Below, piece after piece: positions 5,833 through 5,858 of a DNA stretch of 5,858 nt. The DNA is taken from the NCBI GenBank assembly GCA_028708155.1, contig JAQVZN010000026.1, positions 1-5,858 of the forward strand, in the 5' to 3' direction. The stretch is from Minisyncoccota bacterium. Lineage in GTDB: Bacteria > Patescibacteriota > Minisyncoccia > Minisyncoccales > Minisyncoccaceae. Each line of letters opens with the position of its first letter. Positions within the stretch are counted from its first letter, which is position 1. Both the position numbers and the translations under genes were made by a program. The notes below the pieces were generated by a model. It was not told where the DNA came from and did not search any database. It saw only the letters and a list, made by a program, of their open reading frames with translations.

Positions 5833-5858
5833 TTATCCTAAACTTCCAGAAGGTGGAT
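5833..5858 (-). CDS. Possible C-terminal tail of a leftward gene entering from the right
   Basis: Read on the - strand, the last bases encode PPSGSLG followed by TAA (5835-5833), open to the window edge. A stop placed just beyond the SPFH terminator would mirror the convergent layout at 1714-1738, and a proline/glycine/serine ending is plausible for a real protein. Only eight codons including the stop are visible, so this could be chance and no product can be named. Confidence 0.3.

Overview
The window is AT-rich and carries seven complete protein-coding genes, with a probable C-terminal tail of an eighth at the right edge. Three things point to a Candidate Phyla Radiation (Patescibacteria) bacterium, perhaps of the Parcubacteria group. 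The first is a compact rpmH-rnpA-yidC-jag cluster with a single short YidC and a Jag that lacks its N-terminal domain. The second is a PrgI / VirB4-N-domain / VirB4 operon of the kind common in these genomes. The third is an SPFH protein with two N-terminal membrane segments. This placement is inferred from family resemblance; no database search was made. Every stop codon fits the standard bacterial code (TAA, TAG and one TGA), so the TGA-to-glycine code of Gracilibacteria is not supported.

Region 1 (1-1737, + strand) is a housekeeping cluster. It encodes ribosomal protein L34, the RNase P protein subunit, the YidC membrane insertase and the Jag/KhpB RNA-binding protein. The genes are almost contiguous: a 6-nt gap, then a 16-nt overlap, then a 4-nt gap. 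A plausible extended -10 promoter lies just upstream of rpmH. In many bacteria this cluster sits beside dnaA and oriC, but neither is visible here. The operon ends in a hairpin terminator that it shares with the convergent operon to its right.

Region 2 (1736-4608, - strand) is a three-gene operon read right to left. It encodes a PrgI-family two-helix membrane protein, a 213-residue protein resembling the N-terminal domain of VirB4/TraC proteins, and a 590-residue VirB4-type ATPase with Walker A and B motifs. These are the inner-membrane and motor parts of a Gram-positive-like type IV secretion or conjugation machine. No relaxase, coupling protein or VirB6-like protein is in the window, so what it moves cannot be told.

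Region 3 (4573-4700) is a divergent control region. Two sigma70-type promoters stand back to back, each with a 17-bp spacer, placed symmetrically around the palindrome TTTTAAAA. The leftward promoter predicts an essentially leaderless mRNA for the PrgI gene. The rightward one has perfect TTGACA and TATAAT boxes, a short leader with a possible 5' stem-loop, and the only strong Shine-Dalgarno sequence among the complete genes.

Region 4 (4701-5858) holds the SPFH/band-7 membrane protein gene and a GAAA-tetraloop terminator. After that come a few bases that could be the 3' end of a leftward gene.
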